From: Flagellimonas oceani
Lineage (GTDB): Bacteria > Bacteroidota > Bacteroidia > Flavobacteriales > Flavobacteriaceae
Direction of reading: 5' to 3'
Length of the DNA stretch: 64,000 nucleotides
Assembly (NCBI RefSeq): GCF_011068285.1
Contig: NZ_CP049616.1
Span: 558,001-622,000 of the forward strand
Positions 1-7,580 of the stretch are shown here, piece after piece (the stretch's first letter is position 1; each line of letters opens with the position of its first letter). The notes under the pieces were generated by a model, which saw nothing but the letters and a program-made list of their open reading frames with translations, had not been told where the DNA came from and ran no database searches. The translations under genes were made by a program, and so were the position numbers.

Positions 1-1
1 C

Positions 2-136
2 TCTTGGCAAGCGTACTGGATTCCCCTGTCCGAATGGAAGACCGACCTTTCGGACGGGGGCCTGTTGCCCACGGCCATTTTCCATGCCGCTATCACGGTA
101 TTCCCCGCGCTCAGGTCGGTGCTCTGCGACCGGTGA
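2..136 (+). CDS. C-terminal end of an unidentified protein (partial)
   Basis: An open frame enters from the left edge and ends at TGA 134-136, giving 44 residues with no internal stop. The composition (Trp, Pro and hydrophobic stretches, ending in LCDR) looks protein-like and the codon use resembles that of neighbouring genes. I do not recognise a family. Without the upstream sequence this could be a chance open frame. Confidence 0.35.
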   Translation, partial: SWQAYWIPLSEWKTDLSDGGLLPTAIFHAAITVFPALRSVLCDR

Positions 137-186
137 AGATGCTTGGATTATACATCGTAATGGTCAATGACAATAATTAGCAATCA

Positions 187-206
187 AATGACCTATATTG
201 GTCATT
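187..206. promoter_or_regulatory. AATGACC/GGTCATT inverted repeat
   Basis: A 7-bp inverted repeat (AATGACC, 6-nt spacer, GGTCATT) lies between the partial gene and the 3' end of the AraC gene. Another GGTCA lies about 30 bp to its left, and a TTGACCAAT box lies at 1712-1720 just upstream of the AraC operon. These may be binding sites of the adjacent regulator, but that is inference. Confidence 0.25.
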
Positions 207-258
207 GCGACCAAAACGAGGCTTCACTGGAATTCACCGACCCCACCTTGTTTTGATA

Positions 259-1203
259 TTATCTTGGGTCATTTGGGCTCTTCCGGTGCTGTTTACGGTA
301 GGATGTTGGGGATACGGATGCATTGCGCTTAAAGAACTTACTGAACGCATAGGCGGTGTTGAACCCGAGCAGATAGGCAATTTCCTTGATGGATCTCGGG
401 CCGTTTAACAGTACTTTGGCCTCTTGCGTCAAGAGCTGCTGGATATGGTCCTTGGCCGTTCGGCCCGTATTCTTTTTGATGACCCTGGAGAGGTGGTCCG
501 GTGTAACCCGAAGACGCTTGGCATAAAAACCTACTTGGTGCTGAGAGCTGTAATGGCGGGCGAGCAATTCCATAAATTGCAATACCAAAAAATGTCCGGC
601 GGTGTGCATGATAGATGTCACAGGTTTTTCTTTTTGAATCAAACGGTCCAGTTCCCACAATAGCATATGGAGTCCATAGCGAAGGACAATTCCATGGACA
701 GGGGAGGGAGTAGTAGGATGGATCTTGGCCTTGAGGATTACGAAGAGTTTCAACAACCAATGCAGTTCTTTGGTTTTAAGGTCCAAGGTACGGGGCTGTC
801 GCTCCCAATACTTAAATAAGCTCATGGGCAATGCCCTGGAGGTATCTACATGAATCTGTTTTGAATCAAGGCCAACAATGCCCATTTCAATAGGGGAAAG
901 GGATTGCTGGAGGAACCAATTTCTCCCTTGGGGCAGTAAAAGGAGTCGGCCAGGATAAAGCATCCGGGCGACTTGCTCAATTACTATTTGGATCCGCCCT
1001 TTTTTGACAAGAAACAGCAGGGCGTGCAGCCTGCCAAATTGGGTATGTACCGTACTTACTTGCTTGCTCTCCTTGATAAAAAGGATAACCAGCCCCGCTA
1101 CCGGTTGCTTTCCATGGCTATCTGACCGTCCCAAAAGGTTCAGCGTTCTCCGATATCCATGAGCTTTGAAAACAATGTGCTGAGCGTTAGGAATAGGTTG
1201 CAC
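259..1203 (-). CDS. AraC family transcriptional regulator
   Basis: A 314-residue protein with an unassigned N-terminal sensing region and a C-terminal AraC-type double helix-turn-helix at about residues 215-310. The DNA-binding part shows the usual signs: a first HTH around RLRVTPDHLSRVIKK and a second around IKEIAYLLGFNTAYAFSKFF. It is the last gene of a three-gene leftward operon. Its first ATG lies 64 nt inside the upstream gene, so a TTG start near 1134 is an alternative. It probably controls local genes in response to a small ligand; the ligand cannot be read from the sequence. Confidence 0.85.
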   Translation of the reverse strand: MQPIPNAQHIVFKAHGYRRTLNLLGRSDSHGKQPVAGLVILFIKESKQVSTVHTQFGRLHALLFLVKKGRIQIVIEQVARMLYPGRLLLLPQGRNWFLQQSLSPIEMGIVGLDSKQIHVDTSRALPMSLFKYWERQPRTLDLKTKELHWLLKLFVILKAKIHPTTPSPVHGIVLRYGLHMLLWELDRLIQKEKPVTSIMHTAGHFLVLQFMELLARHYSSQHQVGFYAKRLRVTPDHLSRVIKKNTGRTAKDHIQQLLTQEAKVLLNGPRSIKEIAYLLGFNTAYAFSKFFKRNASVSPTSYRKQHRKSPNDPR

Positions 1204-1400
1204 AGCACACTGATGAACAAGAGCAGGGCCGGTTTTCCGGGATGAACACGTCTTGTGATACCTTCCGGATTAAAATGATCCACCAGTTGATCGTAACCGA
1301 ACAGCTTAATGACAATCCAAATGGCACAGAGGTTGATGGCCATTAGGGTCACGGGCCAAAGGAGCTGCCATTTTCGTTGTGCACGGTCACGGGATTCCAT
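1140..1400 (-). CDS. Small membrane protein, two predicted TM segments
   Basis: An 86-residue protein with two hydrophobic helices (about residues 13-35 and 55-76) and a charged N-terminus. The ATG overlaps the stop of the lipoprotein gene upstream (TGATG), so the two are translationally coupled. The 3' end overlaps the AraC gene. I do not recognise the family. Context suggests a membrane partner of the lipoprotein in a small regulated envelope operon. Confidence 0.6.
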   Translation of the reverse strand: MESRDRAQRKWQLLWPVTLMAINLCAIWIVIKLFGYDQLVDHFNPEGITRRVHPGKPALLLFISVLCNLFLTLSTLFSKLMDIGER

Positions 1401-1696
1401 CAGTTTTCCAGGCTAAAGGGTTCGGCCTCTGGCATGGGAGCAATGGAATCGAAATCGAGATTGGTCCGTTGTCGTATGAGAACCTGTGGGTTCCCAACTG
1501 CGTTGGGGATCGACAGGTCCCAGTCCTCATCTTCGATGACGGGGTCGGTGTCATGGGCCATTGGTTGCAGTGGCAACTGTTGTTTTGATGGTGAGGCGAG
1601 GCTATCCCCTAGTGGATAGTCGTCATAAAGGGTATCGGGCGTGCAGGCCACAAGTGTTGCCATGGCTAGTGCAAAGGTGTAAATGGAATGTTTCAT
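1400..1696 (-). CDS. Small exported lipoprotein
   Basis: A 98-residue protein starting with a lipoprotein signal peptide that ends in a lipobox, LVAC, with Cys18 as the likely lipidated residue. The mature part is acidic and Pro-rich, without a recognised domain. It is the first gene of the operon with the small membrane protein (TGATG overlap) and the AraC regulator. Outer-membrane or periplasmic location is inferred from the signal; the function is unknown. Confidence 0.6.
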   Translation of the reverse strand: MKHSIYTFALAMATLVACTPDTLYDDYPLGDSLASPSKQQLPLQPMAHDTDPVIEDEDWDLSIPNAVGNPQVLIRQRTNLDFDSIAPMPEAEPFSLEN

Positions 1697-2034
1697 TGTA
1701 ATGGATTTTAATTGACCAATATTTGAATCGGTCCATGCTCACCCGGGTAATCTGAACCTTGTTGACCGCCGATGGTACGGAAGCCTTAAGGATTGAATTC
1801 GATGTAAAACTAGGGGTGATTCGGGTATCCGTGCAAGGGCTTGTTCGGTGATTTCCCGAAAAGGGCAGATGGTTTTCCTGAAATCGTCATGGTGGATTTT
1901 TAACAAGTATGTAAGTAAAAACGTACGTTTTATAGTATCTTAGGGAAATCCCGCTTTCATTTTTCATACTGGTAAAGAGCAGTAGGTACCAAAAGGATGG
2001 CAGTAGGATGGTTCCCCCGTATATTTTTATTGCC
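1697..2034. other. Divergent intergenic region
   Basis: About 340 bases between the leftward lipoprotein operon and the rightward TPR-AraC gene. It holds a TTGACCAAT box (1712-1720) near the leftward start and a perfect palindrome (1917-1930) on the rightward side. No convincing gene is present. Confidence 0.6.
1917..1930. promoter_or_regulatory. Perfect palindrome AAAACGTACGTTTT
   Basis: A perfect 14-bp palindrome about 105 bp upstream of the TPR-AraC gene, in the divergent intergenic region. Its symmetry and placement suit a dimeric regulator. No binding protein can be named. Confidence 0.4.
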
Positions 2035-3720
2035 ATGCAGCAACCGATGATTGGAAAACTGATCGTTTCCCTGTTCCTCATGGGCATGGGCACCCTATGG
2101 GCCCAAGATCCTACGGGACAGGTCGATTCCCTATTGGGACTGGAATATTATGTGCTGTTTGAACGGATCAGAAGCTCAGGGAAGGATACTATAGCCCGCG
2201 GTAGTTATCTGAAGGCCTATCTGGAGAAGGCCAAGAAAGAAAACAATGCCACCCAGTGGGTGCAAGGCTATAAAAACTACCTTCACCGTTCTTCTGGCAA
2301 GGCCAGGCTCGCGTATGCGGACAGTATGGTTTCCACCGCCAAATCCGTCATGGACACTGCCTTGATCGGCTCCACTTATCTCACCAAGGGAATTGTGTTC
2401 TACAGCGAAAAAGAGTACAAACGGGCCTTGGAGAATTACCTCTTGGCCGATGAGTACCTGGCCCGTATCGATGATGCCTACCTGCACCATAAGCTTCAGT
2501 ACAATATCGCCCTGGTCAAATACTACACCGAGCATTATGATGAGGCGGTCGTTTTGCTCAACAAGGGACTAGGGTATTTTAAGGAGCACAGTGTGCCCGG
2601 TTACCTCAATTCCCTGTTGCTCCTCGGGCGTTGTCACCAGCAGATGGAAAATTATGGCCTGAGCCGTAAGGTCAATACCTTGGGGATGGAAGAGGGGCAA
2701 CGGCTGGAATTTCACAGCTTGGACAGGTATTTTGTACAGTCCGAGGGCATCAATTATGCCCTTCAGGGCGACTATCCCATGGCGATAAAGTATCTGGACA
2801 GCGGTCTACAGTTGATACGGTACAAGGGCAACGATTTTGCCAATGAGGTATTGACCGGGTTTTACTTGGGACGCTGCCATTGGGCATCGGGACAACGGGA
2901 AAGGGCGGTGAGATATTTTAAGCAGGTGGATACGGTCTTTATGGAGCGGAACTATATCAAGGCTGAACTGCTGGGAGCCTTTAGTTACCTAGCGGAATAC
3001 TACGGAGCCCAAGATAGACCTGATCTTCAGTTGGCCTATCTGAACAGGCATATTTCGGCCATTGATTTTTTACGGGAACAGCACCAATACCTGGATGATA
3101 GGGTCAAGCATGGTTATGACCTAAAAAGTATCCAACGGGAAAAACAACACATTCTCGGGATGTTAAGCGTCAGGGAGAGACAGAAAAACATCGGTGTTGG
3201 GGTAGTGGTACTATTGTCCATCCTGATGCTTTGGTTGGCTTGGCACTACCGACGTACCCGAAAGCTGTACCAAAAAAGGTTTGAGGCCATCCTTGCCGGG
3301 GAAAACCCACCTGCCCGTAAGCCGGAAAAAATCCATAGTGTTCCATCACATCCTTTGGATATATCCCGGGAGAAGATAGATGCCGTATTGGTCCGTCTGG
3401 AACGTTTTGAAGTCCGTCGGGATTTTCTCGACCCCAAAATGTCCGCGGGTAAACTGGCGGTCCTGGTCGAAGTGAACGGAAAGTACCTGTCCCAGATCAT
3501 TACCCACTATAAGGGAAAACGGGTAACAGAATACATCAATGATCTTAGGGTGGACCATATCATTGAACAAATGAAAATAGATCAAAAGCTGGCCCGTTAT
3601 AGCAATCGTTCCCTTGCCGGGGAAGCGGGCTTCAATAGTGAACGCACCTTTATCAAGGCCTTTAAATCCCGGGTGGGCATTACCCCGATGTTCTTTATGG
3701 AGCGGTTAAGGACAAAATAA
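2035..3720 (+). CDS. TPR-transmembrane-AraC hybrid regulator
   Basis: About 561 residues from the ATG at 2035, which places a signal peptide first (MQQPMIGKL through LWAQ). The earlier ATG at 2008 would put nine odd residues ahead of it. The middle is a run of TPR-like helices (to about residue 365). One TM helix follows (around VVVLLSILMLWLAW), then a cytoplasmic AraC-type HTH at the C-terminus. This architecture is common in Flavobacteriia and is thought to pass a periplasmic signal directly to transcription. It reads away from the AraC operon. Target genes are unknown. Confidence 0.85.
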   Translation: MQQPMIGKLIVSLFLMGMGTLWAQDPTGQVDSLLGLEYYVLFERIRSSGKDTIARGSYLKAYLEKAKKENNATQWVQGYKNYLHRSSGKARLAYADSMVSTAKSVMDTALIGSTYLTKGIVFYSEKEYKRALENYLLADEYLARIDDAYLHHKLQYNIALVKYYTEHYDEAVVLLNKGLGYFKEHSVPGYLNSLLLLGRCHQQMENYGLSRKVNTLGMEEGQRLEFHSLDRYFVQSEGINYALQGDYPMAIKYLDSGLQLIRYKGNDFANEVLTGFYLGRCHWASGQRERAVRYFKQVDTVFMERNYIKAELLGAFSYLAEYYGAQDRPDLQLAYLNRHISAIDFLREQHQYLDDRVKHGYDLKSIQREKQHILGMLSVRERQKNIGVGVVVLLSILMLWLAWHYRRTRKLYQKRFEAILAGENPPARKPEKIHSVPSHPLDISREKIDAVLVRLERFEVRRDFLDPKMSAGKLAVLVEVNGKYLSQIITHYKGKRVTEYINDLRVDHIIEQMKIDQKLARYSNRSLAGEAGFNSERTFIKAFKSRVGITPMFFMERLRTK

Positions 3721-3736
3721 AACAAGGGGTGGTAGG

Positions 3737-3753
3737 GCATTGAATATCAATGC
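3737..3753 (+). terminator. Possible weak terminator hairpin
   Basis: GCATTGA-ATA-TCAATGC is a perfect 7-bp stem 17 bases after the stop of the TPR-AraC gene. Only a short TTATT follows, so intrinsic termination would be weak. Confidence 0.3.
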
Positions 3754-4033
3754 TTATTAGGCCTAACCCTGACAGCGGGCCATAATACTTTAGTTGTTTC
3801 TTGGGCGTGTCCCTAGGGACCGGGCTTTCCGTTGCAAGGCCTGATGGCAAGGATTCAGGGCTTTTCACTGCAATCCCTCACGCGATGGAGGTTGGGAAAA
3901 TTGTGTTGCCGAACAGTTGCTGCCTGCCAGCAAGAGGATTACCATACCAAATCAGTCCAAATAAATTCATATAAATTTGTTTATCAGTATGTTACTTGAT
4001 TTTGAGTTCATTTAAGTTCAAATAAAATCAGCT

Positions 4034-4047
4034 ATTTGCGTGCAAAT
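4034..4047. other. ATTTGCGTGCAAAT site, possible integrase arm site
   Basis: ATTTGC-GT-GCAAAT is an inverted repeat directly upstream of the integrase fragment. The core TTGCGTGCA recurs twice in tandem at 21391-21409, 17 kb away beside a tRNA fragment. Shared short motifs at both ends of a segment are typical of recombinase arm-type sites; that role is inferred. Confidence 0.45.
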
Positions 4048-4052
4048 TTTTT

Positions 4053-4060
4053 TACCTTTG
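4053..4060 (+). promoter_or_regulatory. TACCTTTG, Bacteroidota -7 box of the integrase gene
   Basis: Matches the Bacteroidota -7 consensus TAnnTTTG, 7 bp before the integrase ATG. A TTG that could act as the -33 element lies inside the ATTTGCGTGCAAAT site, so recombinase binding there could repress its own promoter. The spacing is slightly short, so the call is tentative. Confidence 0.35.
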
Positions 4061-4066
4061 ATTAGG

Positions 4067-4398
4067 ATGAATACCAATATAAAACTTTCTTTAGATACGC
4101 ATAGGAAGAAAAAAGATGCTATTATTTTACGATTAACTCATTTTCGAAAAACAACTTCCATAAGCCTAGGTCAATCTATAAAAAAGGAATTTTGGGATAA
4201 TAAAAATGAGAAATTAAAAAGAGCATTCAAAGGCACTTCATCATTTAGTAAGCTAAATATCAACTCTTAAAAGAAAAGACCAGAGGGGTCGATATAATTA
4301 ATGAGCTGAACGAAAAGGACGAGCTTAATTTTTTATCCATTTTACAGCTTATAAAGAAAATGGACTTGCAACAAAAAAGTGGACAACAGATAAGAGTC
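4067..4398 (+). pseudogene. Tyrosine recombinase (integrase), N-terminal fragment, frameshifted
   Basis: The first frame (ATG 4067 to stop 4268-4270) encodes the N-terminal arm-type DNA-binding domain of Bacteroidota tyrosine recombinases (SLDTHRKKKDAIILRLT, then KKEFWDNKNEK). The reading then shifts by one base near 4262 and continues for about 45 residues (KTRGVDIINELNEK and on) until sequence of an IS3 transposase on the other strand begins near 4397. The catalytic domain is missing. This is the remnant of the integrase that probably mobilised the island to its right. Confidence 0.75.
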
Positions 4399-4832
4399 AT
4401 GCCGCTGATTTTTGGTTATACATTTCGTTTTCAAATTCCTCTATGGTTTTATAGTCCAATGTCGAGTGTATCCTCCTTCTATTGTACCAGATCTCTATCC
4501 ACTGGAGTATCGATAGTTCCGCTTCGGACCTGAAGCCATAATTTTGATGGTACACCCATTCGACCTTCAAGCTCTTAAAGAAAGATTCCGCCACTGCATT
4601 GTCCCAGCAATCCCTTTTCTGCTCATTGACTGTACCACTGTACCATTATGTTCTTTTAGGATATCGGTAAACTCGTAATTGGAATATTGCGAGCCCCTAT
4701 CGGAATGGAAAATAAGCCTGTCCGTGATATCCTTCGACCTTACCGCCATCTTCCAAGCGGGAATTATGGTTTCTGTAGTCCCCAAGGTCTTGCCCATCGA
4801 CCAGTTATCAACAATAAGACTAGTGGGAATTT
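4397..4832 (-). pseudogene. IS3 family (IS150-like) transposase OrfB, C-terminal fragment
   Basis: Two overlapping leftward frames together make the C-terminal half of an IS3-family rve transposase. The upstream frame has LIFHSDRGSQYSNYEF and SMSRKG; the downstream frame has MAESFFKSLK and WIEIWYNRRRIHSTL. The join falls at about 4594-4620, where the usual SRKGxCWDNA motif is broken by a frameshift. The N-terminal half and OrfA are absent beyond about 4832. The element is inactive and lies against the integrase remnant. Confidence 0.85.
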
Positions 4833-5154
4833 GAATACGGGTGCTTTAAAAAAGGTAGATTTTGGTGTTCGGAAGTTTCCTTTTTTAATACATCAAACAG
4901 AAAGCCAAACATTTTTTGGAAAAAACCATTCTAAAATTCGATCTATTTTATGATACTCACGAATATCAATAAAAACGTGTAAATCAATGAAAATAAACAA
5001 AATAAATCATCCCTTTAAACACTGGATTTAAAATACCATTAAGAATACTGTCAAACCAATAAATTTCGTTCAATCTGCTTCCAAACAAACTTTAATGATG
5101 ACATTACATTAATTTAGTTATATACTACTAGAGGTTAATCAAAAGCATTCTAAA
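4833..5154. other. AT-rich intergenic region
   Basis: About 320 bases between the IS remnant and the PcfJ-like gene. I see no complete gene, tRNA or clear terminator. The promoter for the following gene train should lie here, but no convincing TAnnTTTG box was found. Confidence 0.5.
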
Positions 5155-6678
5155 ATGGGCCGTAAGTTTTACAAAAAACCCCACAACTGGCGTTGGCAAC
5201 GATTTTATGGATTGAAGAATTCCCAGACTTCTTTGGAGGAAGAACTGGAACAATACCATTTAGACAAATCTGGAGGCCATGTCCATGATATGTACTGGAA
5301 CAACCTAAGGGACCCTTTGGCCGCTTTGAATGGTTATATTCCCGGTTTCCACTGTTGTGTTGATTGCTATTATAGCGACATTGGAATGGGAAGCCAAGAG
5401 GATATCTGCGAATACAATTATCAAAGGGTGTACGAGAAGGTCATCAGCCGGGAAAGGACGGTTCAGAAGTTAAATGTCGGCGATAAGCTGCCTTGGGATT
5501 CAAGTCTACAAAAACTTCAAAAGACCTTGGTGCCGGGAAACCAAATCGAGGAAAGACTGCACTCCTATTTTAAGGATTTGAATAATCTACCAGACACTAT
5601 GGACAAGACCGTGGAATGCCTACGAAAAGCGATTGGTGATCTATCAAATATTGAAATAATCAGAAAGGCGGTAGGCCAAGAACATGGGGAGTTTATTGCA
5701 AAGTGGTGCAGTTTGTTGTCCCCTTTTTGGTTGAGAGGTCCCGAATCTTGGACACCGGAAAGCGGAAAACACATCCTTGATCACCTTTTCACAGCATACG
5801 ATGTACCCAGTTTTCTCAATAAACAATGGTTCCCAAATACCAATGGTGGCTTTGAAAGAAATTACATTCCCTTCAAGTGGATATGCTGGCACTTGATTAT
5901 TGGACAAGGTGGAAGTCTTAAGAACGCGTCAGAATACTTTGGATGGAATATTTCCAATAAATTCCAGCACTTTCTTAAAGACGCACCCAACACCGATTAC
6001 CCCATGGAATCATGTCTCTATGCAGAAATACGAAGGTTGGGAGGGAACCAACAGGACTTCATGCGCATTATGTACAGTCGTTCACTGGTGATTGACCCGA
6101 CGGAACGGACGTCCGATGAGGCTTATCGCAGATTTTGGAAAAACACGGTGGTATGGTTGATTAGGAACCGAGAGTCAATAAGCGACGAGGAAAGCAACCT
6201 AATAATTGATTGGGCTCTTCATCGATATACTGAAGCGACTCGTAATGGTAATGAAGCGGAATTTACATGGAAAGGGAGGACGGTGAACAACGTGCTCGCG
6301 GCCAGCGAGGAATATTTGGCCTCCCGATACTTGCCCTCATGGGTAGGATACCAATGGGAGGGGCATTATTGGGATTGGACCTTTACGGACGGGAAGGACA
6401 ATATATGGGATTTTGTGGAACTGACCAACGGCAAACAATTGTATGAAGAAGGACGGATTATGCGCCATTGTGTGGGAACCTATGCAGGAAGGTGCGCCTC
6501 GGGCACTTCGGCAATTTTCTCCCTGAAAAAGAATGGAAACAGGGCCATTACAATCGAGATAAGTCCAAAGTTCCGCATATTGGTACAGTGCTTGGGCAAA
6601 GGCAACAGAAGACCTTCGGAGGAGGAATCCAAAGTGACCAAGCAGTGGTTGTCAAGTGTCTGTAGCAAAGATTTATAG
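5155..6678 (+). CDS. PcfJ-like domain protein
   Basis: A 507-residue protein. The C-terminal quarter (about 395-500) matches the PcfJ-like domain seen on plasmids, phages and conjugative elements: GKQLYEEGRIMRHCVGTY, then a serine-rich strand, TIEI, and GKGNRRPSEEE before QWL. The N-terminal 380 residues are helical, with a CCVDCYY motif near residue 65 that could bind metal. PcfJ was named on the enterococcal plasmid pCF10; its biochemical role is not established. It is the first gene after the integrase/IS remnants and reads in the same direction as the signalling train. Confidence 0.75.
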   Translation: MGRKFYKKPHNWRWQRFYGLKNSQTSLEEELEQYHLDKSGGHVHDMYWNNLRDPLAALNGYIPGFHCCVDCYYSDIGMGSQEDICEYNYQRVYEKVISRERTVQKLNVGDKLPWDSSLQKLQKTLVPGNQIEERLHSYFKDLNNLPDTMDKTVECLRKAIGDLSNIEIIRKAVGQEHGEFIAKWCSLLSPFWLRGPESWTPESGKHILDHLFTAYDVPSFLNKQWFPNTNGGFERNYIPFKWICWHLIIGQGGSLKNASEYFGWNISNKFQHFLKDAPNTDYPMESCLYAEIRRLGGNQQDFMRIMYSRSLVIDPTERTSDEAYRRFWKNTVVWLIRNRESISDEESNLIIDWALHRYTEATRNGNEAEFTWKGRTVNNVLAASEEYLASRYLPSWVGYQWEGHYWDWTFTDGKDNIWDFVELTNGKQLYEEGRIMRHCVGTYAGRCASGTSAIFSLKKNGNRAITIEISPKFRILVQCLGKGNRRPSEEESKVTKQWLSSVCSKDL

Positions 6679-6738
6679 GGAAATTTTCCACTTAAAAGAT
6701 GACATTTGCTACATTTGGTTATATACCATAAAAACAAG

Positions 6739-7575
6739 ATGAAACCAACCTTTTCCACTCTTCTAGTCATTCTCCTTTTTAAATGGTCCGGTGCACAGGA
6801 ACTGCCCTTGGATAAACTTGACGAGGCCATAGCCGTCTACACCTCCAAAGTTGAAGATGCAGCCTTGTTGAACAACTGTGGCCATGCATTTGATGGCCCC
6901 GCCTTTCTATTGAAACAGGCGGAGAACAATTGGCTTGATTTTGCACTCTATATCAGCAGTAATTCCAAAAGCTCCATCGGCAGGGAAATTTACAGCCGAT
7001 ACGTCTTGTTGGGCCAATTGGACAACACCCATTTTGCCAAGGAAAAGGTCGAGGAAATCCTACAAAAAATCTCAAAGAACGTTTCCCGTAAAGGGATAAA
7101 CTACAAATTGAGCATACTTAAATCGGATGAAATCAATGCTTTCGCCACTCTTGGTGGCTATCTCTATATCACTACCGGACTATTGGACTTTGTGGATTCC
7201 TATGACGAACTGGCCTTCATCATTGGTCATGAGGTTGCCCATGAGGACCGATTGCACACCCAGCGTAAAGTGACCAAGCTCACACTCTCCACTGATCTAG
7301 GGGATATGACCCGAATGGAAGGTTTTGCGGAAATAGCTAGTAAAATCAACAAAACACTGGCCCCGCCCTTTGATCAAATTGACGAATATGAGGCCGACAA
7401 AGTCGGCTTTGAGCTTGCCAAGGCCGCAGGTTACGATGTGAACCGGTTTGCGGATTTCTTCAAAAAATTGGAGCGATATGAAAAACAGGATTTGCTAAGA
7501 AAGCTTACTTCGACACACCCCTTTGCAGAACATAGAAAGAACTGCATACACTCCTACATAGACAACAATAGATAA
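6739..7575 (+). CDS. Exported M48 family zinc metallopeptidase
   Basis: About 278 residues from the ATG at 6739, which starts a signal peptide (MKPTFSTLLVILLFKWSGAQ). The catalytic zinc motif HEVAH lies at about residue 163. The third ligand is in EYEADKVGFELA and a THPFAEHR segment follows, all typical of M48 (BepA/Oma1-like) proteases. A TACATTTG box at 6710-6717 suits a -7 element for a local promoter. It probably acts on misfolded or envelope proteins in the periplasm. The next gene starts 5 bases after its stop, so it is likely co-transcribed with the FHA-ABC transporter. Confidence 0.9.
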   Translation: MKPTFSTLLVILLFKWSGAQELPLDKLDEAIAVYTSKVEDAALLNNCGHAFDGPAFLLKQAENNWLDFALYISSNSKSSIGREIYSRYVLLGQLDNTHFAKEKVEEILQKISKNVSRKGINYKLSILKSDEINAFATLGGYLYITTGLLDFVDSYDELAFIIGHEVAHEDRLHTQRKVTKLTLSTDLGDMTRMEGFAEIASKINKTLAPPFDQIDEYEADKVGFELAKAAGYDVNRFADFFKKLERYEKQDLLRKLTSTHPFAEHRKNCIHSYIDNNR

Positions 7576-7580
7576 AAGAG

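Larger units (their letters stand above)
3721..4066. other. Intergenic junction, probable left edge of an island
   Basis: About 345 bases. It holds a small hairpin after the TPR-AraC gene, no gene, and a visible drop in GC from about 3950 onward as the integrase fragment is approached. I see no copy of the tRNA-like sequence present at 21.47 kb. Confidence 0.5.

Noticed and set aside
338..760. 140-residue leftward frame overlapping the AraC gene
   Set aside because: It is a shadow frame inside the AraC coding region with no domain pattern.
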